Source: Bradyrhizobium sp. 139
GTDB lineage: Bacteria; Pseudomonadota; Alphaproteobacteria; Rhizobiales; Xanthobacteraceae
DNA length: 64,000 bases
Direction of reading: 5' to 3'
Assembly (NCBI RefSeq): GCF_023074175.1
Contig: NZ_JADPKS010000008.1
Coordinates: 310,001-374,000 of the forward strand
A model generated the notes under the pieces. It had not been told where the DNA came from and did no database searches. It saw nothing but the letters and a program-made list of their open reading frames with translations. Positions 9,861 to 19,669 of this stretch are shown here, one piece after another; position 1 is the stretch's first letter; the number at the start of each line of letters is the position of its first letter. A program made the position numbers and the translations under genes.

Positions 9861-10345
9861 CACAGCAGCCGCTCCAGGGGGCCGCTCGGAAGGCTCAACG
9901 TCAACAGCCGGTCGAACGCGAGATAAATCAGGGTCGACATCACGAGGGCGATCGCGCAATCGACCAGGATGGCGCGGCGCCCAAAGGCCGCCGACGTCGT
10001 GACGAACAGCGCAGACGTGGCCAGGATGAAGCCACCGCCGAAGCCGATGACGCCGATCAGCAGCGCAAGTCCAATGAGGATCAAAACCACAGGCACGGGA
10101 TCAGCGCTCTCTCGCGCCGGCAGGTTGCCGCGCAGCGCGTCGACGAAATTGCCGACCGCGAGCAGCGCCAGGCCGGAGGCGACCAGGACCGGCATGGCTT
10201 CCGGCCCCATCCCGTACATCGCGGTGGATTGCAGGCCGCGCGCGTCCCAGACCAGCACCACGGCGATCACCGCGAGCAATACAGCGATGACGATGCCGGC
10301 GCGATCGACGCGCCGCGGCGGCTGGACGGGATCGCCTGAGGTCAT
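9860..10345 (-). CDS. tctB: tripartite tricarboxylate transporter, small membrane subunit TctB
   Basis: A 161-aa protein with four hydrophobic helices, as in TctB proteins (DUF1468). The first helix covers about residues 15-30 and the last lies near residues 125-150. It is poorly conserved in sequence and identified mainly by size, topology and position between tctC and tctA. The start overlaps the tctC stop by 4 bp (ATGA) and the end overlaps tctA. Confidence 0.85.
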   Translation of the reverse strand: MTSGDPVQPPRRVDRAGIVIAVLLAVIAVVLVWDARGLQSTAMYGMGPEAMPVLVASGLALLAVGNFVDALRGNLPARESADPVPVVLILIGLALLIGVIGFGGGFILATSALFVTTSAAFGRRAILVDCAIALVMSTLIYLAFDRLLTLSLPSGPLERLL

Positions 10346-11310
10346 GACTTGACCAGGCCGACCGATTTCAGCACGTCGGTGACGCGCACGGTCTCCTTCT
10401 TCAGGAAGTCGGCGAAGGCGTCGCCGCCGAGATAGGCGTCCTCCCAGCCCTTCTGCTTGAGGATCTCCTTCCAGGCGTCCGACTTCACCATCTTCTCGAC
10501 CGCATCGCTCAGCGTCTTGCGCTGCTCCGGCGTGATGCCGGGAGGCGCGACCACCGAGCGCCAGTTGGCGATCACGAGATCGATGCCCTGCTCCTTGAAG
10601 GTCGGGATGTCGCTGCCTGGGATGCGCTTCTCCGAGGTCACGCCGATCGCGCGCAGCTTGCCGGACTTGATCTGCCCTTCATATTCGCTCAGCCCCGAAA
10701 TGCCTGCGGTGACCTTGCCGCCGAGGATCGCCGCCAGCGACTCGCCGCCGCCGGAGAACGGAATGTAGTTGATCTTCTTCGCGTCGGCGCCGACGGCACC
10801 AGCGAACAACGCCGCCATCACATGGTCGACGCCGCCGGCCGAACCGCCGGCGAAGGTCACTTTGGCGATATCAGCCTTCACCGCGGCGGCCAGATCCTGC
10901 GCAGTCTTGATCGGCGAGTTCGCCGGCACCACGATCACCTGGATTTCCTCGGTAAGGCGCGCGATCGGCGTCACCTGCTCGAGCGTCACCGGCGATTTGT
11001 TCATGGCGAGCGCGCCCACCATGACGAAGCCGTTGACCATCAACTGGTTGCCGTCGCCCTTGGCGCCATTGACGAACTGCGCGATGCCGATGCTGCCACC
11101 CGCGCCGGGAACGTTGGTGACCTGCACGCTGCGCGCGACGCCCGCCGCAACCAGCGCCTGCTGCATCGAGCGCGCAGTCTGGTCCCAGCCACCGCCTGGG
11201 GCCGCCGGCGCCATCAGCTTGAGCTCGAGTTGCTGGGCAAAGATCGGTGTAGCTGCCGCAAGGGTCAGCGCGACGGCTGCGCCGACAAGGCGCGTGGGGA
11301 ATTGAAACAT
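10342..11310 (-). CDS. tctC: tripartite tricarboxylate transporter substrate-binding protein TctC (Bug family)
   Basis: A 322-aa periplasmic binding protein with a signal peptide (cleavage after IFA at about residue 25). Family motifs are APGGGWDQTAR and NVPGAGGSIG near residues 35 and 70. ATG at 11310 begins the signal peptide and has GGAG upstream; the frame continues further up without one. First gene of tctCBA. The ligand is probably a di- or tricarboxylate but cannot be read from the sequence. Confidence 0.9.
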   Translation of the reverse strand: MFQFPTRLVGAAVALTLAAATPIFAQQLELKLMAPAAPGGGWDQTARSMQQALVAAGVARSVQVTNVPGAGGSIGIAQFVNGAKGDGNQLMVNGFVMVGALAMNKSPVTLEQVTPIARLTEEIQVIVVPANSPIKTAQDLAAAVKADIAKVTFAGGSAGGVDHVMAALFAGAVGADAKKINYIPFSGGGESLAAILGGKVTAGISGLSEYEGQIKSGKLRAIGVTSEKRIPGSDIPTFKEQGIDLVIANWRSVVAPPGITPEQRKTLSDAVEKMVKSDAWKEILKQKGWEDAYLGGDAFADFLKKETVRVTDVLKSVGLVKS

Positions 11311-11425
11311 GGGGGCATTCTCCAGGCTCGTGCGGACGCCATTGATTAGCTGCCGCATTGTGTCGTTTGGTCGCATATCAGCCAAAACGGCCGATGCTGT
11401 CCAGCGACGGCGCCCAGGTTTCCTG

Positions 11426-12280
11426 TCAGCGGGACTTCGGCATCACCCCGCCGAGCGCGGCCGTCAGCTCACCGGCAACCTCGCGCACGATTTGGCCGAT
11501 TTCCGGCAGTCTGTCGTCGGTCAGGCGGCTGGTCATGCCGGAGACGGAAATCGCAGCGAGCGGCTCGGCGCAGTCATTGTAGACCACCGCGGCAATACAG
11601 CGCAGGCCCATGCAAGCCTCTTCATCGTCGAGCGCGTAGCCCTGCTTGCGGATCTTCCCGAGCTCCTTGAACAGGTCGCTCGGCCGCACGATCGACTTCT
11701 CGGTCAGGCGGGGCATGCCGTGATGGCGGATGACCGCGCCAACGTCCTCGTCCGAATAGGTCGCGAGCACTGCCTTGCCGACGCCTGACGTCACCATGGC
11801 GACGCGACCCCCGACCTGGGTCAGCGAGCGCATGATCTCGCGGCTCTCCATGCGGGTCAGCACGATGATGAATTCGTCGTCGACGACGGCGAGATTGGCC
11901 GTCTCGCGGGTGAGATCGCGCAGCTTGCGCAAATAGGGAATGGCCTGGGTGCTGAAATTGCGCCGCCGCGCAAAGCTCGCGCCCACCGTGAAGCTGCGCA
12001 CGCCGACGTGCCATTTGGATTCGGCACGGTCGAATTGCACGAAGCGGCGGCTTTCCAATGTCGCGAGCAGGCGGTGCACTGTCGAGGCGGAGAGCCCGGT
12101 GCGAACGGCGAGGTCGCTGAGGCGATAGCCTCCGTCATCCTCCGCCAGCGTTTCGAGGATCGACAGCGCGCGGTCGACGGACTGCACGCCGCCGTCGCGC
12201 GCGTCTTGGTCGGCCTCCGATGGAGACCGAGGCTCGAGCGGTTTGCGCCGGATCACGTTCTTGCTCATCGCGACCTGCAT
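11426..12280 (-). CDS. IclR-family transcriptional regulator
   Basis: This 284-aa regulator has an N-terminal winged helix-turn-helix (about residues 35-95, with SVDRALSILETLAEDDGGYRLSDLA and ASTVHRLLATLES) and a C-terminal IclR effector domain containing GVGKAVLA and the end segment AISVSGM. It lies 115 bp upstream of tctC on the same strand, so it probably controls tctCBA, though gcl further along is also possible. ATG at 12280 has a strong GGAGG about 8 nt upstream. Effectors of this family are small organic acids. Confidence 0.9.
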   Translation of the reverse strand: MQVAMSKNVIRRKPLEPRSPSEADQDARDGGVQSVDRALSILETLAEDDGGYRLSDLAVRTGLSASTVHRLLATLESRRFVQFDRAESKWHVGVRSFTVGASFARRRNFSTQAIPYLRKLRDLTRETANLAVVDDEFIIVLTRMESREIMRSLTQVGGRVAMVTSGVGKAVLATYSDEDVGAVIRHHGMPRLTEKSIVRPSDLFKELGKIRKQGYALDDEEACMGLRCIAAVVYNDCAEPLAAISVSGMTSRLTDDRLPEIGQIVREVAGELTAALGGVMPKSR

Positions 12281-12292
12281 TTGCCTTTCCTC

Positions 12293-12433
12293 CCCTCTCC
12301 CCGCTTGCGGGGAGAGGGTCAGGGTGAGGGGGAGCCTCCGCGGGGACGGTGACAGTCAGACTCGCGGAAGCTCCCCCTCACCCGAATTCGAGCATTGCTC
12401 GAATTCGGCCTCTCCCCGCACGCGGGGAGAGGC
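12293..12433. repeat. palindromic intergenic repeat between acyl-CoA synthetase and iclR
   Basis: Outer hairpins CCTCTCCCCGCTTGCGGGGAGAGG (as two arms) and its counterpart flank an inner inverted pair with a CGAATTCGAG/CTCGAATTCG stem. It fills almost the whole gap between the stop of the acyl-CoA synthetase gene at 12444 and the ribosome-binding site of iclR. Same family as 2707-2844 and 28008-28133. It may terminate or attenuate transcription running out of the acyl-CoA synthetase gene. Confidence 0.8.
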
Positions 12434-12443
12434 GAACGCAAGC

Positions 12444-14573
12444 TCAGAGCAGCCCTGCTCCGCGCGCCCACTTGTACTTGGCGCCCAGGACCTCGACCGG
12501 CAACTCGGTCGAGTAGGCATAGGCCGGGATGCCGTTCTGATAGAGATATTCGGCGGCTTCCTCGACTTCGACGTCGCCGGCGAGCGAGGCCACGATCGGT
12601 TTCACGAAGCCCTTGGCCTCCATCTCCTTCTTCACCTCGACCATGTTGCGGGCGAACACCATCGGCGGCGTGACGATGGTGTGCCAGTAGCCGAGGATCA
12701 GCGAATGGATGCGCTCGTCGGACAGGCCGAGCTTCACCGTGTTGACGTAGGTGATCGGCGGCTCGCCGCCGGTGATATCCACAGGATTTCCGGCCGCGCC
12801 GAACGGCGGGATGAACTTGCGGAAGGCCGCATCCAGATCCGGCGGCATCGACATCAGCGACAGACCGTTGTCGACGCAGGAGTCCGACAGCAGCACGCCC
12901 GAGCCGCCGGCACCCGTGATGATCAGCACGTTCTCGCCCTTCGGCGTCGGCAGCACCGGCACGCCGCGGGCGAATTCGAGCAGTTGGCGAAGCGAGCGAG
13001 CGCGGATCACGCCGGACTGCGCCAGAACGTCCTCGTAGATCTTGTCGTTGCCGGCGAGCGCGCCGGTGTGCGAGGAGGCCGCCTTCGCACCGGCCGAGGT
13101 GCGGCCGGCCTTGAGCACGACGACCGGCTTCTTCTTGGAGACGCGCTTTGCCGCTTCCGCAAAAGCGCGGCCGTCCTTGAGGTCTTCGCAGTGCTGCGCG
13201 ATCAGGTTCGTGTTCGGGTCCTGCTCGAAGAAGGCGAGCAGATCGTCCTCGTCGATATCGGACTTGTTGCCGAGGCCGACGATCGCCGACACGCCCATCT
13301 TCGCGGAGCGCGAAAAACCGATGATGGCCATGCCGATGCCGCCCGACTGCGACGACAGCGCCGCGTGGCCCTTGACGTCGTAAGCCGTGCAGAAGGTCGC
13401 GCAGAGATTGGCCGGGGTGTAATAGAAGCCGTAGATGTTCGGCCCCATCAGGCGGATGTCGTACTTCTTGCCGACCTCGACGATCTCGGCCTGCAATTCC
13501 GGCGCACCGGCTTCAGCAAAGCCCGACGGGATCAGCACTGCGCCCGGGATTTTCTTCTCACCGCATTCGGTGAGCGCCGCGGCCACGAACTTCGCGGGGA
13601 TCGCGAACACGGCAGTGTCGATCACACCCGGCACGTCCTTGACGCTCTTGTAGGCTTTGTAGCCAAGGATCTCGGCGGCCTTGGGATGGATCGGATAGAT
13701 ATCGCCCTTGTAGCCGCCGTTGATGAGGTTCTTCATCACGGAGTTGCCGATCTTGCCGTCTTCGGCGGAAGCCCCGACCACGGCGACCGCCTTGGGCTGC
13801 ATGATGCGGCTCATGGCCGCGACGATCTCTTCGGTCGGGCGCGGCTTCGGCTTGGGCTTGTAGGCGAAGTCGACGACGATGCGGACGTCGGCGGCGATCG
13901 CGTCCCTGGCCGTCGCGAACACCGGGTTGAGGTCGAGCTCGACCATTTCGGGGAAATCGGTGACGAGCTGCGAGACCTTGACAATGACATCGGCGAGCGC
14001 GTTGCGGTTCACCGGCTTGCCGCCGCGCACGCCCTTCAAGATCTCATGCGCCTGGATGCCGTCGAGCATCGACAGCGCGTCTTCCTTGGTCGCGGGCGCG
14101 AGGCGGAACGTGATGTCCTTCAACACCTCGACCAGCACGCCGCCGAGGCCGAAGGCGACCAGCTTGCCGAACGAGCCGTCGGTGATCGAGCCGACGATGA
14201 CTTCGGTGCCGCCGGCCAGCATCTGCTGCACCTGGACGCCCTCGATCTTGGCATCGGCCTTATATTTCTTTGCGTTGGACAGAATGGTCTCGTAGGCCCT
14301 CTCGGCATCCTCGGCCGTCTTGAGGCCCACGATGACGCCGCCGGCTTCGGTCTTGTGGAGAATGTCCGGCGAGACGATCTTCATGACCACCGGGAAGCCC
14401 ATCGAGGACGCCATCTTGCCGGCTTCGCCCGCCGACTTCGCCACGCCTTCCTTCGGCACCGGAATGCCGTAGGCGTCACAGACCAGCTTGCCCTCCGGCG
14501 CCGTCAGGCTGGTGCGGTTGTCCGCCTTGACCTGGTCGAGCACTTTGCGGACGGCATCTTTGGAATTGGACAT
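12444..14573 (-). CDS. ADP-forming acyl-CoA synthetase, ATP-grasp domain first
   Basis: This 709-aa protein belongs to the ADP-forming acetyl-CoA synthetase (NDP-forming acid-thiol ligase) family. The ATP-grasp domain comes first (about residues 10-235, PVVMKIVSPDILHKTEAGG, EMVELDLNPV), then the CoA-binding Rossmann domain (255-350, AVAVVGAS) and the succinyl-CoA-ligase-like part. The phosphohistidine is H502 in SSHTGALAG. PatZ/Pta-like proteins usually have the reverse order. It diverges from gntR-oxc-frc across a shared 313-bp control region with two identical operators, so its acid substrate may be oxalate, formate or a product of oxalate catabolism; this is inference. ATG at 14573 has GGGAG upstream. 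Confidence 0.85.
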   Translation of the reverse strand: MSNSKDAVRKVLDQVKADNRTSLTAPEGKLVCDAYGIPVPKEGVAKSAGEAGKMASSMGFPVVMKIVSPDILHKTEAGGVIVGLKTAEDAERAYETILSNAKKYKADAKIEGVQVQQMLAGGTEVIVGSITDGSFGKLVAFGLGGVLVEVLKDITFRLAPATKEDALSMLDGIQAHEILKGVRGGKPVNRNALADVIVKVSQLVTDFPEMVELDLNPVFATARDAIAADVRIVVDFAYKPKPKPRPTEEIVAAMSRIMQPKAVAVVGASAEDGKIGNSVMKNLINGGYKGDIYPIHPKAAEILGYKAYKSVKDVPGVIDTAVFAIPAKFVAAALTECGEKKIPGAVLIPSGFAEAGAPELQAEIVEVGKKYDIRLMGPNIYGFYYTPANLCATFCTAYDVKGHAALSSQSGGIGMAIIGFSRSAKMGVSAIVGLGNKSDIDEDDLLAFFEQDPNTNLIAQHCEDLKDGRAFAEAAKRVSKKKPVVVLKAGRTSAGAKAASSHTGALAGNDKIYEDVLAQSGVIRARSLRQLLEFARGVPVLPTPKGENVLIITGAGGSGVLLSDSCVDNGLSLMSMPPDLDAAFRKFIPPFGAAGNPVDITGGEPPITYVNTVKLGLSDERIHSLILGYWHTIVTPPMVFARNMVEVKKEMEAKGFVKPIVASLAGDVEVEEAAEYLYQNGIPAYAYSTELPVEVLGAKYKWARGAGLL

Positions 14574-14731
14574 GTGGCTTCTCCCATGACTCGGTTCGTT
14601 CTTTTCAAAGCGCGCGCGTGTTGCGGCTGCTAGTGATGCCTTGCCATTCGCGGCGCTCTGTTCCACGTCGCGGAACGGAGTGGCACAAAGCCGACATTAA
14701 TCCGCGGTTTTGGATCGAAAATGGCTGGCGA

Positions 14732-14748
14732 TGGCATTTGGTATGCCA
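14732..14748. promoter_or_regulatory. operator site 1 (TGGCAT-N5-ATGCCA), acyl-CoA synthetase side
   Basis: A perfect dyad, TGGCATTTGGTATGCCA. On the minus strand a TTGACA box (14764-14759) stands 10 bp before it, so the site would cover the spacer or -10 region of the promoter for the acyl-CoA synthetase gene. The identical 17-mer recurs 81 bp away at 14813. The GTATRC core fits what FadR/FCD-type GntR repressors recognise, and a gntR gene lies next door. Confidence 0.7.
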
Positions 14749-14812
14749 GAAGCCAACTTGTCAAGCTGCTGCATGGCTTAGAACGCTGCAAAAAATAGGC
14801 AGCTTGACATCC

Positions 14813-14829
14813 TGGCATTTGGTATGCCA
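14813..14829. promoter_or_regulatory. operator site 2 (identical 17-mer), gntR-oxc-frc promoter
   Basis: An exact second copy of the 17-bp dyad of site 1. A plus-strand TTGACA (14804-14809) ends 3 bp before it. A protein bound here would block RNA polymerase at the promoter of gntR, implying autoregulation together with control of oxc and frc. It lies 57 bp upstream of the gntR start codon. Confidence 0.75.
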
Positions 14830-14886
14830 AAAACTTTCCCGTTAATAATCCTGTAAAAGACGACTCCCACCTGGAGGAGATTCGTC

Positions 14887-15615
14887 GTGTCACTGCGGAA
14901 ACCAACCAAGGCGTTGCCGAACATGGCCGAGGCAGATATCGCAATCGTTCGTATTGCCCCGGAGAGCAGCTTCAAGAACAAGGCGTATGACGCCTTGAAG
15001 CAAGCCATCCTCAAGATGGACATCTACTCGACGCCCGAGCCGGTGATGCTCGACGAGCGCGCACTGTCCGAACGCCTGGGTGTGAGCCGCACGCCGATCC
15101 GCGAAGCCATCGCGATGCTCGAGCAGGACGGTTTTGTGAAGACGGTTCCGCGCCGCGGCATCATGGTGGTGCGCCGGACCAAGAACGAGATCGTCGACAT
15201 GATCCGGGCCTGGGCGGCGCTGGAGAGCATGGCGGCCCGCCTCATCACCACCACCGCCCGCAAGAAAGACATCACGGCGCTGCGCGACTTCTTCAAGGAC
15301 TTTGGCAAGGACCGCCTGCCCGAGGATCACGTCGAGGAATATTCGCGCGCCAACATCGCCTTCCACCAGGCGCTGATCTCGCTGTCGGAATCGCCCGTGC
15401 TGGTCGATCTCACCAACGACCTGCTGCTGCACGTGCGCGGCTACCGGCAACTGACCATCGGACGGAAGGACCGCACCGCGACCTCTCTGCCCGAGCATCT
15501 CGGCATGATCGAAGCCCTCGAAGCGCGCGATACCGAACTCGCCGAGAAGCGGGCCCGCGACCACACGCTTGGCCTTGCCGCTTACGTCGAAGCGCATGGT
15601 CAGGAACTCTTTTAA
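14887..15615 (+). CDS. GntR-family regulator with FCD domain, presumed regulator of oxalate genes
   Basis: This 242-aa regulator has a winged helix-turn-helix at about residues 30-100 (ALSERLGVSRTPIREAIAMLEQDG). An all-helical FCD effector domain follows, with candidate metal or ligand histidines in IAFHQALI, LPEHLGM and ARDHTLGL. The start is GTG with GGAGGAG 8 nt upstream. It is followed after 78 bp by oxc on the same strand. Two copies of a 17-bp dyad lie in its own promoter region and further copies precede the transporter genes at 24-27 kb. Autorepression and oxalate response are inferred. Confidence 0.9.
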   Translation: MSLRKPTKALPNMAEADIAIVRIAPESSFKNKAYDALKQAILKMDIYSTPEPVMLDERALSERLGVSRTPIREAIAMLEQDGFVKTVPRRGIMVVRRTKNEIVDMIRAWAALESMAARLITTTARKKDITALRDFFKDFGKDRLPEDHVEEYSRANIAFHQALISLSESPVLVDLTNDLLLHVRGYRQLTIGRKDRTATSLPEHLGMIEALEARDTELAEKRARDHTLGLAAYVEAHGQELF

Positions 15616-15693
15616 CTAGCAACGTTCACCAGAAGGGCGAGCCATTCGCCCCCAAAGCCTAAACGGCATCTTGAGACCAGGGAGACAAGGCCC

Positions 15694-17427
15694 ATGCTGA
15701 ATACCGCGACCAAGTCCGAAGCACCGGGCACCGAGCAGGAATTGACGGACGGTTTTCATCTCGTCATCGACGCGCTCAAGCTGAACGGCATCAACACCAT
15801 CTATAATGTGCCGGGCATCCCGATCACGGATTTGGGCCGCATGGCACAGGCGTCCGGTATTCGCATGATCTCGTTCCGCCACGAGCAGAACGCCGGTTAT
15901 GCGGCAGGCATTGCCGGCTTCCTCACCAAGAAGCCCGGCATCTGCCTGACCGTCTCCGCGCCCGGCTTCCTCAACGGTCTCACCGCGCTCGCGCACGCCA
16001 CCACCAACTGCTACCCGATGATCCTGATCTCGGGCTCTTCCGAGCGCGAGATCGTCGACCTCCAGCAGGGCGACTACGAGGAGATGGACCAACTCGCGGT
16101 TGCCAAGCCGCTGTGCAAGGCGGCCTATCGCGTGCTGCACGCCCAGGACATCGGCATCGGTCTTGCCCGCGCGATCCGGGCCGCGGTCTCGGGCCGTCCG
16201 GGCGGCGTCTATCTCGACCTGCCGGCCAAGCTGTTCGGCCAGGTGATGAACGCCGATGCCGGCCAGAAGTCGCTGGTCAAGGTGATCGATGCGGCTCCGG
16301 CGCAGATCCCCTCGCCTGCCTCGATCAAGCGCGCGCTCGACGTGCTCAAGGGTGCAAAACGTCCGCTCATCATTCTCGGCAAGGGCGCGGCCTACGCGCA
16401 GGCCGATGAAGAGATCAAGTCGTTCGTCGAGACGAGCGGCATCCCGTTCCTGCCGATGAGCATGGCCAAGGGCCTCCTCTCCGACACGCATCCGCAATGC
16501 GCCGGCGCGGCGCGCTCCACGGTGCTGAAAGAATCCGACGTCGTGCTGCTGATCGGCGCCCGGCTGAACTGGCTGCTCTCGCACGGCAAGGGCAAGAGCT
16601 GGGGCGAAGCGCCCAAGAAGTTCATCCAGGTCGACATCGAGCCGCGGGAGATGGACTCCAACGTCGAGATCGTCGCCCCCGTCGTCGGCGACATCGGCTC
16701 GGTTGTCTCGGCCTTCAATCAGGCCATGGCTTCGGGCTGGACCGCTCCGCCCGCCGAATGGACCAAGGCGATTGTGTCCAAGCGCGAAGAGAACGTCGCC
16801 AAGATGGCGCCGAAGCTCATGAACAACAAGTCGCCGATGGACTATCACGGTGCGCTCGGCGTGCTGAAGAACGTCATCAAGGAGCATCCCGAGGCGATCC
16901 TCGTCAACGAGGGCGCCAACACGCTCGACCTCGCCCGCGGCGTCATCGACATGTACAAGCCGCGCAAGCGTCTCGACGTCGGCACCTGGGGCGTGATGGG
17001 CATCGGCATGGGCCAGGCGATCGCAGCGGCGCTCGAGACCGGCCACCCCGTGCTCGCGGTGGAAGGTGACTCGGCATTCGGCTTCTCCGGCATGGAGGTC
17101 GAGACCATCTGCCGCTACAATTTGCCGATCTGTGTCGTCATCTTCAACAATGACGGCATCTATCGCGGCACCGACGTCAACAGCGTCAACGCCGATCCGG
17201 CGACGACCGTGTTCGTCAAGGGCGCGCGCTACGACAAGATGATGGAAGCCTTCGGCGGCGTCGGCGTGAATGCCACCTCGCCCGACGAGCTCAAGCGCGC
17301 CGTCAACGAGGCGATGGCCTCGGGCAAGCCGACGCTCATCAATGCGGTGATCGATCCGGCCGCGGGCTCGGAGAGCGGCCGCATCGGCAACCTCAACCCG
17401 CAGAGCGTTCTGCAGAAGAAGAAGTAA
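15694..17427 (+). CDS. oxc: oxalyl-CoA decarboxylase
   Basis: A 577-aa TPP enzyme that converts oxalyl-CoA to formyl-CoA and CO2. The activating glutamate is E64 in [11 protein letters not shown]. The TPP/Mg motif runs from GDSAFGF (about residue 459) to NNDGIYRG, whose tyrosine is characteristic of Oxc. The C-terminal [12 protein letters not shown] matches the flexible lid that closes over CoA in this family. Length is close to the about 565-570 aa typical of Oxc. The start ATG has GGGAGAC upstream. Its partner frc follows on the same strand. Confidence 0.96.
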   Translation: MLNTATKSEAPGTEQELTDGFHLVIDALKLNGINTIYNVPGIPITDLGRMAQASGIRMISFRHEQNAGYAAGIAGFLTKKPGICLTVSAPGFLNGLTALAHATTNCYPMILISGSSEREIVDLQQGDYEEMDQLAVAKPLCKAAYRVLHAQDIGIGLARAIRAAVSGRPGGVYLDLPAKLFGQVMNADAGQKSLVKVIDAAPAQIPSPASIKRALDVLKGAKRPLIILGKGAAYAQADEEIKSFVETSGIPFLPMSMAKGLLSDTHPQCAGAARSTVLKESDVVLLIGARLNWLLSHGKGKSWGEAPKKFIQVDIEPREMDSNVEIVAPVVGDIGSVVSAFNQAMASGWTAPPAEWTKAIVSKREENVAKMAPKLMNNKSPMDYHGALGVLKNVIKEHPEAILVNEGANTLDLARGVIDMYKPRKRLDVGTWGVMGIGMGQAIAAALETGHPVLAVEGDSAFGFSGMEVETICRYNLPICVVIFNNDGIYRGTDVNSVNADPATTVFVKGARYDKMMEAFGGVGVNATSPDELKRAVNEAMASGKPTLINAVIDPAAGSESGRIGNLNPQSVLQKKK

Positions 17428-17438
17428 TCGACCGCCGG

Positions 17439-17551
17439 GTCATTCCCCGCGCAGGCGGGGAATCCAGTAATCGCCGAACATCCTTGAGGCGAGCACTAAG
17501 GCCCAACTGAACCTTCAGCGAATACTGGATGCCCGCCTTCGCGGGCATGAC
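17439..17551. repeat. palindromic intergenic repeat between oxc and frc
   Basis: GTCATTCCCCGCGCAGGCGG at 17439 pairs with the complement of GCCTTCGCGGGCATGAC ending at 17551. The two arms, each about 30 nt and itself hairpin-forming, enclose about 55 nt. The type (GTCATTCCCGCG..GGAATCCAG) is a widespread rhizobial repeat. Lying in an operon, it may stabilise the upstream mRNA or reduce frc expression relative to oxc. Confidence 0.8.
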
Positions 17552-17581
17552 GAAAAACAGAAGAGTAACAGGAGCAACACG

Positions 17582-18859
17582 ATGACCAAAGCGCTTGAGG
17601 GCGTTCGCATTCTCGACTTCACCCACGTCCAGTCCGGACCGACCTGCACGCAGCTGCTGGCATGGTTCGGCGCCGACGTGATCAAGGTGGAACGTCCGGG
17701 TGTGGGTGACATCACCCGCGGCCAGCTACAGGACATCCCGAACGTGGACAGCCTGTATTTCACGATGCTCAACCACAACAAGCGCTCGATCACGCTCGAC
17801 ACCAAGAACCCCAAGGGCAAGGAAGTCCTCACCGAGCTGATCAAGAAGTGCGACGTGCTGGTCGAAAACTTCGGCCCCGGCGTGCTCGACCGCATGGGCT
17901 TCCCCTGGGAGAAGATTCAGGCGATCAATCCGAAGATGATCGTCGCCTCGATCAAGGGCTTTGGCCCCGGACCGTACGAAGACTGCAAGGTCTATGAGAA
18001 CGTCGCGCAGTGCACCGGCGGCGCCGCCTCGACCACCGGCTTCCGCGACGGCCTGCCGCTCGTCACCGGCGCGCAGATCGGCGACAGCGGCACCGGCCTG
18101 CACCTGGCGCTCGGCATCGTCACCGCGCTCTATCAGCGCACGCATTCGGGCAAGGGCCAGCGCGTCACCGCCGCGATGCAGGACGGCGTGCTCAACCTCG
18201 CCCGCGTCAAGCTGCGTGACCAGCAGCGCCTCGCGCATGGTCCGCTCAGGGAATACAGCCAGTTCGGCGAAGGCATTCCGTTCGGCGACGCCGTGCCGCG
18301 CGCCGGCAACGATTCCGGCGGTGGCCAGCCCGGCCGCATCCTGAAGTGCAAGGGTTGGGAGACCGATCCCAACGCCTACATCTACTTCATCACCCAGGCC
18401 CCGGTCTGGGAGAAGATCTGCGACGTGATCGGCGAGCCCACCTGGAAGACCGATCCGAACTACGCCAAGCCGGCGGCGCGCCTGCCGCGCCTCAATGAAA
18501 TCTTCGGCCGCATCGAACAGTGGACGATGACCAAGACCAAGTTCGAGGCGATGGAAATCCTCAACAAGGACGACATTCCCTGCGGCCCGATCCTGTCGAT
18601 GAAGGAGATCGCCGAAGACCAGTCGCTGCGCGCCACCGGCACCGTGGTCGAGGTCGATCACCCGACCCGCGGCAAGTACATCTCGGTCGGCAACCCGATC
18701 AAGCTGTCGGACTCCCCGAGCGACGTCGAGCGCTCCCCGCTGCTCGGCGAGCACACCGACGAAATCCTGCGCACTGTGCTCGGCTTCAGCGATCACCAGG
18801 TCGCCGACATCCACAAGTCCGGCGCGCTCGACCCGCCGCAGAAGCAGGCCGCGGAATAA
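17582..18859 (+). CDS. frc: formyl-CoA:oxalate CoA-transferase
   Basis: A 425-aa class III CoA-transferase that moves CoA from formyl-CoA to oxalate, making the oxalyl-CoA used by Oxc. The catalytic aspartate is D168 in [12 protein letters not shown], matching Asp169 of the Oxalobacter enzyme. The glycine loop GGGQPG near residue 258, which closes over the active site in Frc, is also present and distinguishes it from CaiB-like relatives. ATG at 17582 has AGGAG upstream. A strong terminator follows 26 bp after the stop. Confidence 0.96.
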   Translation: MTKALEGVRILDFTHVQSGPTCTQLLAWFGADVIKVERPGVGDITRGQLQDIPNVDSLYFTMLNHNKRSITLDTKNPKGKEVLTELIKKCDVLVENFGPGVLDRMGFPWEKIQAINPKMIVASIKGFGPGPYEDCKVYENVAQCTGGAASTTGFRDGLPLVTGAQIGDSGTGLHLALGIVTALYQRTHSGKGQRVTAAMQDGVLNLARVKLRDQQRLAHGPLREYSQFGEGIPFGDAVPRAGNDSGGGQPGRILKCKGWETDPNAYIYFITQAPVWEKICDVIGEPTWKTDPNYAKPAARLPRLNEIFGRIEQWTMTKTKFEAMEILNKDDIPCGPILSMKEIAEDQSLRATGTVVEVDHPTRGKYISVGNPIKLSDSPSDVERSPLLGEHTDEILRTVLGFSDHQVADIHKSGALDPPQKQAAE

Positions 18860-18884
18860 GCGGATCTAGTTTAAACCAAGACGA

Positions 18885-18913
18885 AAGGGCCGCCTGATCA
18901 GGCGGCCCTTTTT
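18885..18913 (+). terminator. rho-independent terminator after frc
   Basis: The stem AGGGCCGCC-TGATCA-GGCGGCCCT is a perfect GC-rich hairpin (the loop is itself palindromic), followed by a run of T. It lies just after the frc stop and ends the gntR-oxc-frc unit. Confidence 0.9.
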
Positions 18914-19350
18914 GCATCAGAAAAGCCGTGCGGTCGCAGGGCCAAACTAGAAAACTGAAAAACAACCCCATGCACAGTAGGTAACTCCCTGGCTCCAAAA
19001 GACATTTCTGATTTTACAAAATCCTTTTGACGCGTCGGGCAAAACAGGAGCATGATGGCACGATCGGAAAAGCGGCAAGGCCCGGCCGGCGCCAAATATA
19101 GGCTGGTCCCGCGGAACGGACCTGACGGCCGAAGGTTATTCCCCTGAACCGGTATGCTCGCAGATGGCGGGAAGCGCCGTCCAATGACGGCACCGTGAAT
19201 GACCGGGGCCTTGGCTGTTCGGCCGGCAAGGATAGACTTCCTTCTCAAATCTCGCGGCTAAAAGTCTTCCAGCGCCAGCCTGCGAGGGAGCGCACGTGAG
19301 CGTTGTGGCCGGCGTTATCCGGATCTCGCTCATTCAAAATCGAGGGTGAA
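18914..19350. other. intergenic region without a convincing gene
   Basis: Open frames here have mixed composition, no good ribosome-binding site and no recognisable motif. I see no RNA gene or repeat. The last 10 bp carry the ribosome-binding site of the small gene at 19351. Confidence 0.5.
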
Positions 19351-19533
19351 ATGCTGAAAGATCAACCTACGTCTCGGGCCCGGCGCGAGGCGAACAAGCT
19401 ATTCAAGCAGGTCGACACCAAGAAGCCGGTGACCGACTATGTGAAGGCGCAACAGTCGTTTGACCAAAATCGCGAACGCCTGAAAGCCGAACGATTGGCC
19501 CGCGAGGCCAGGTCGAGAGGCCGCCCCGAATAG
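19351..19533 (+). CDS. small basic hypothetical protein, 60 aa
   Basis: A 60-aa, strongly charged, probably helical protein rich in Lys, Arg and Glu, with the repeated pattern RARREANKLFKQ and RERLKAERLAREARSR. It has no signal peptide or membrane segment. ATG at 19351 is preceded by GAGGGTGAA, a good ribosome-binding site, and the longer frame upstream lacks one. Not assigned to a family; composition suggests a nucleic-acid or ribosome-associated role, which is a guess. Confidence 0.6.
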   Translation: MLKDQPTSRARREANKLFKQVDTKKPVTDYVKAQQSFDQNRERLKAERLAREARSRGRPE

Positions 19534-19669
19534 CGAGTTTGCGTGCCGCATTTCATTTCAACTTCGGAGACTGCAAAGCACTCTCCGCGGACCTAGCGAT
19601 TTCGATCTGGTCAACCTGAAGAGCCGCCGAAGCCGAGCGCTCGGACCAAACGATCGAATGTTAGCGCAC

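Noticed and set aside
12243..14633. 796-codon plus-strand frame opposite the acyl-CoA synthetase
   Set aside because: Antisense shadow; the minus-strand protein has all family motifs including the phosphohistidine segment.
17439..17551. Repeat between oxc and frc considered as an attachment site or terminator
   Set aside because: No T-run or integrase nearby and the sequence type is a dispersed rhizobial repeat.
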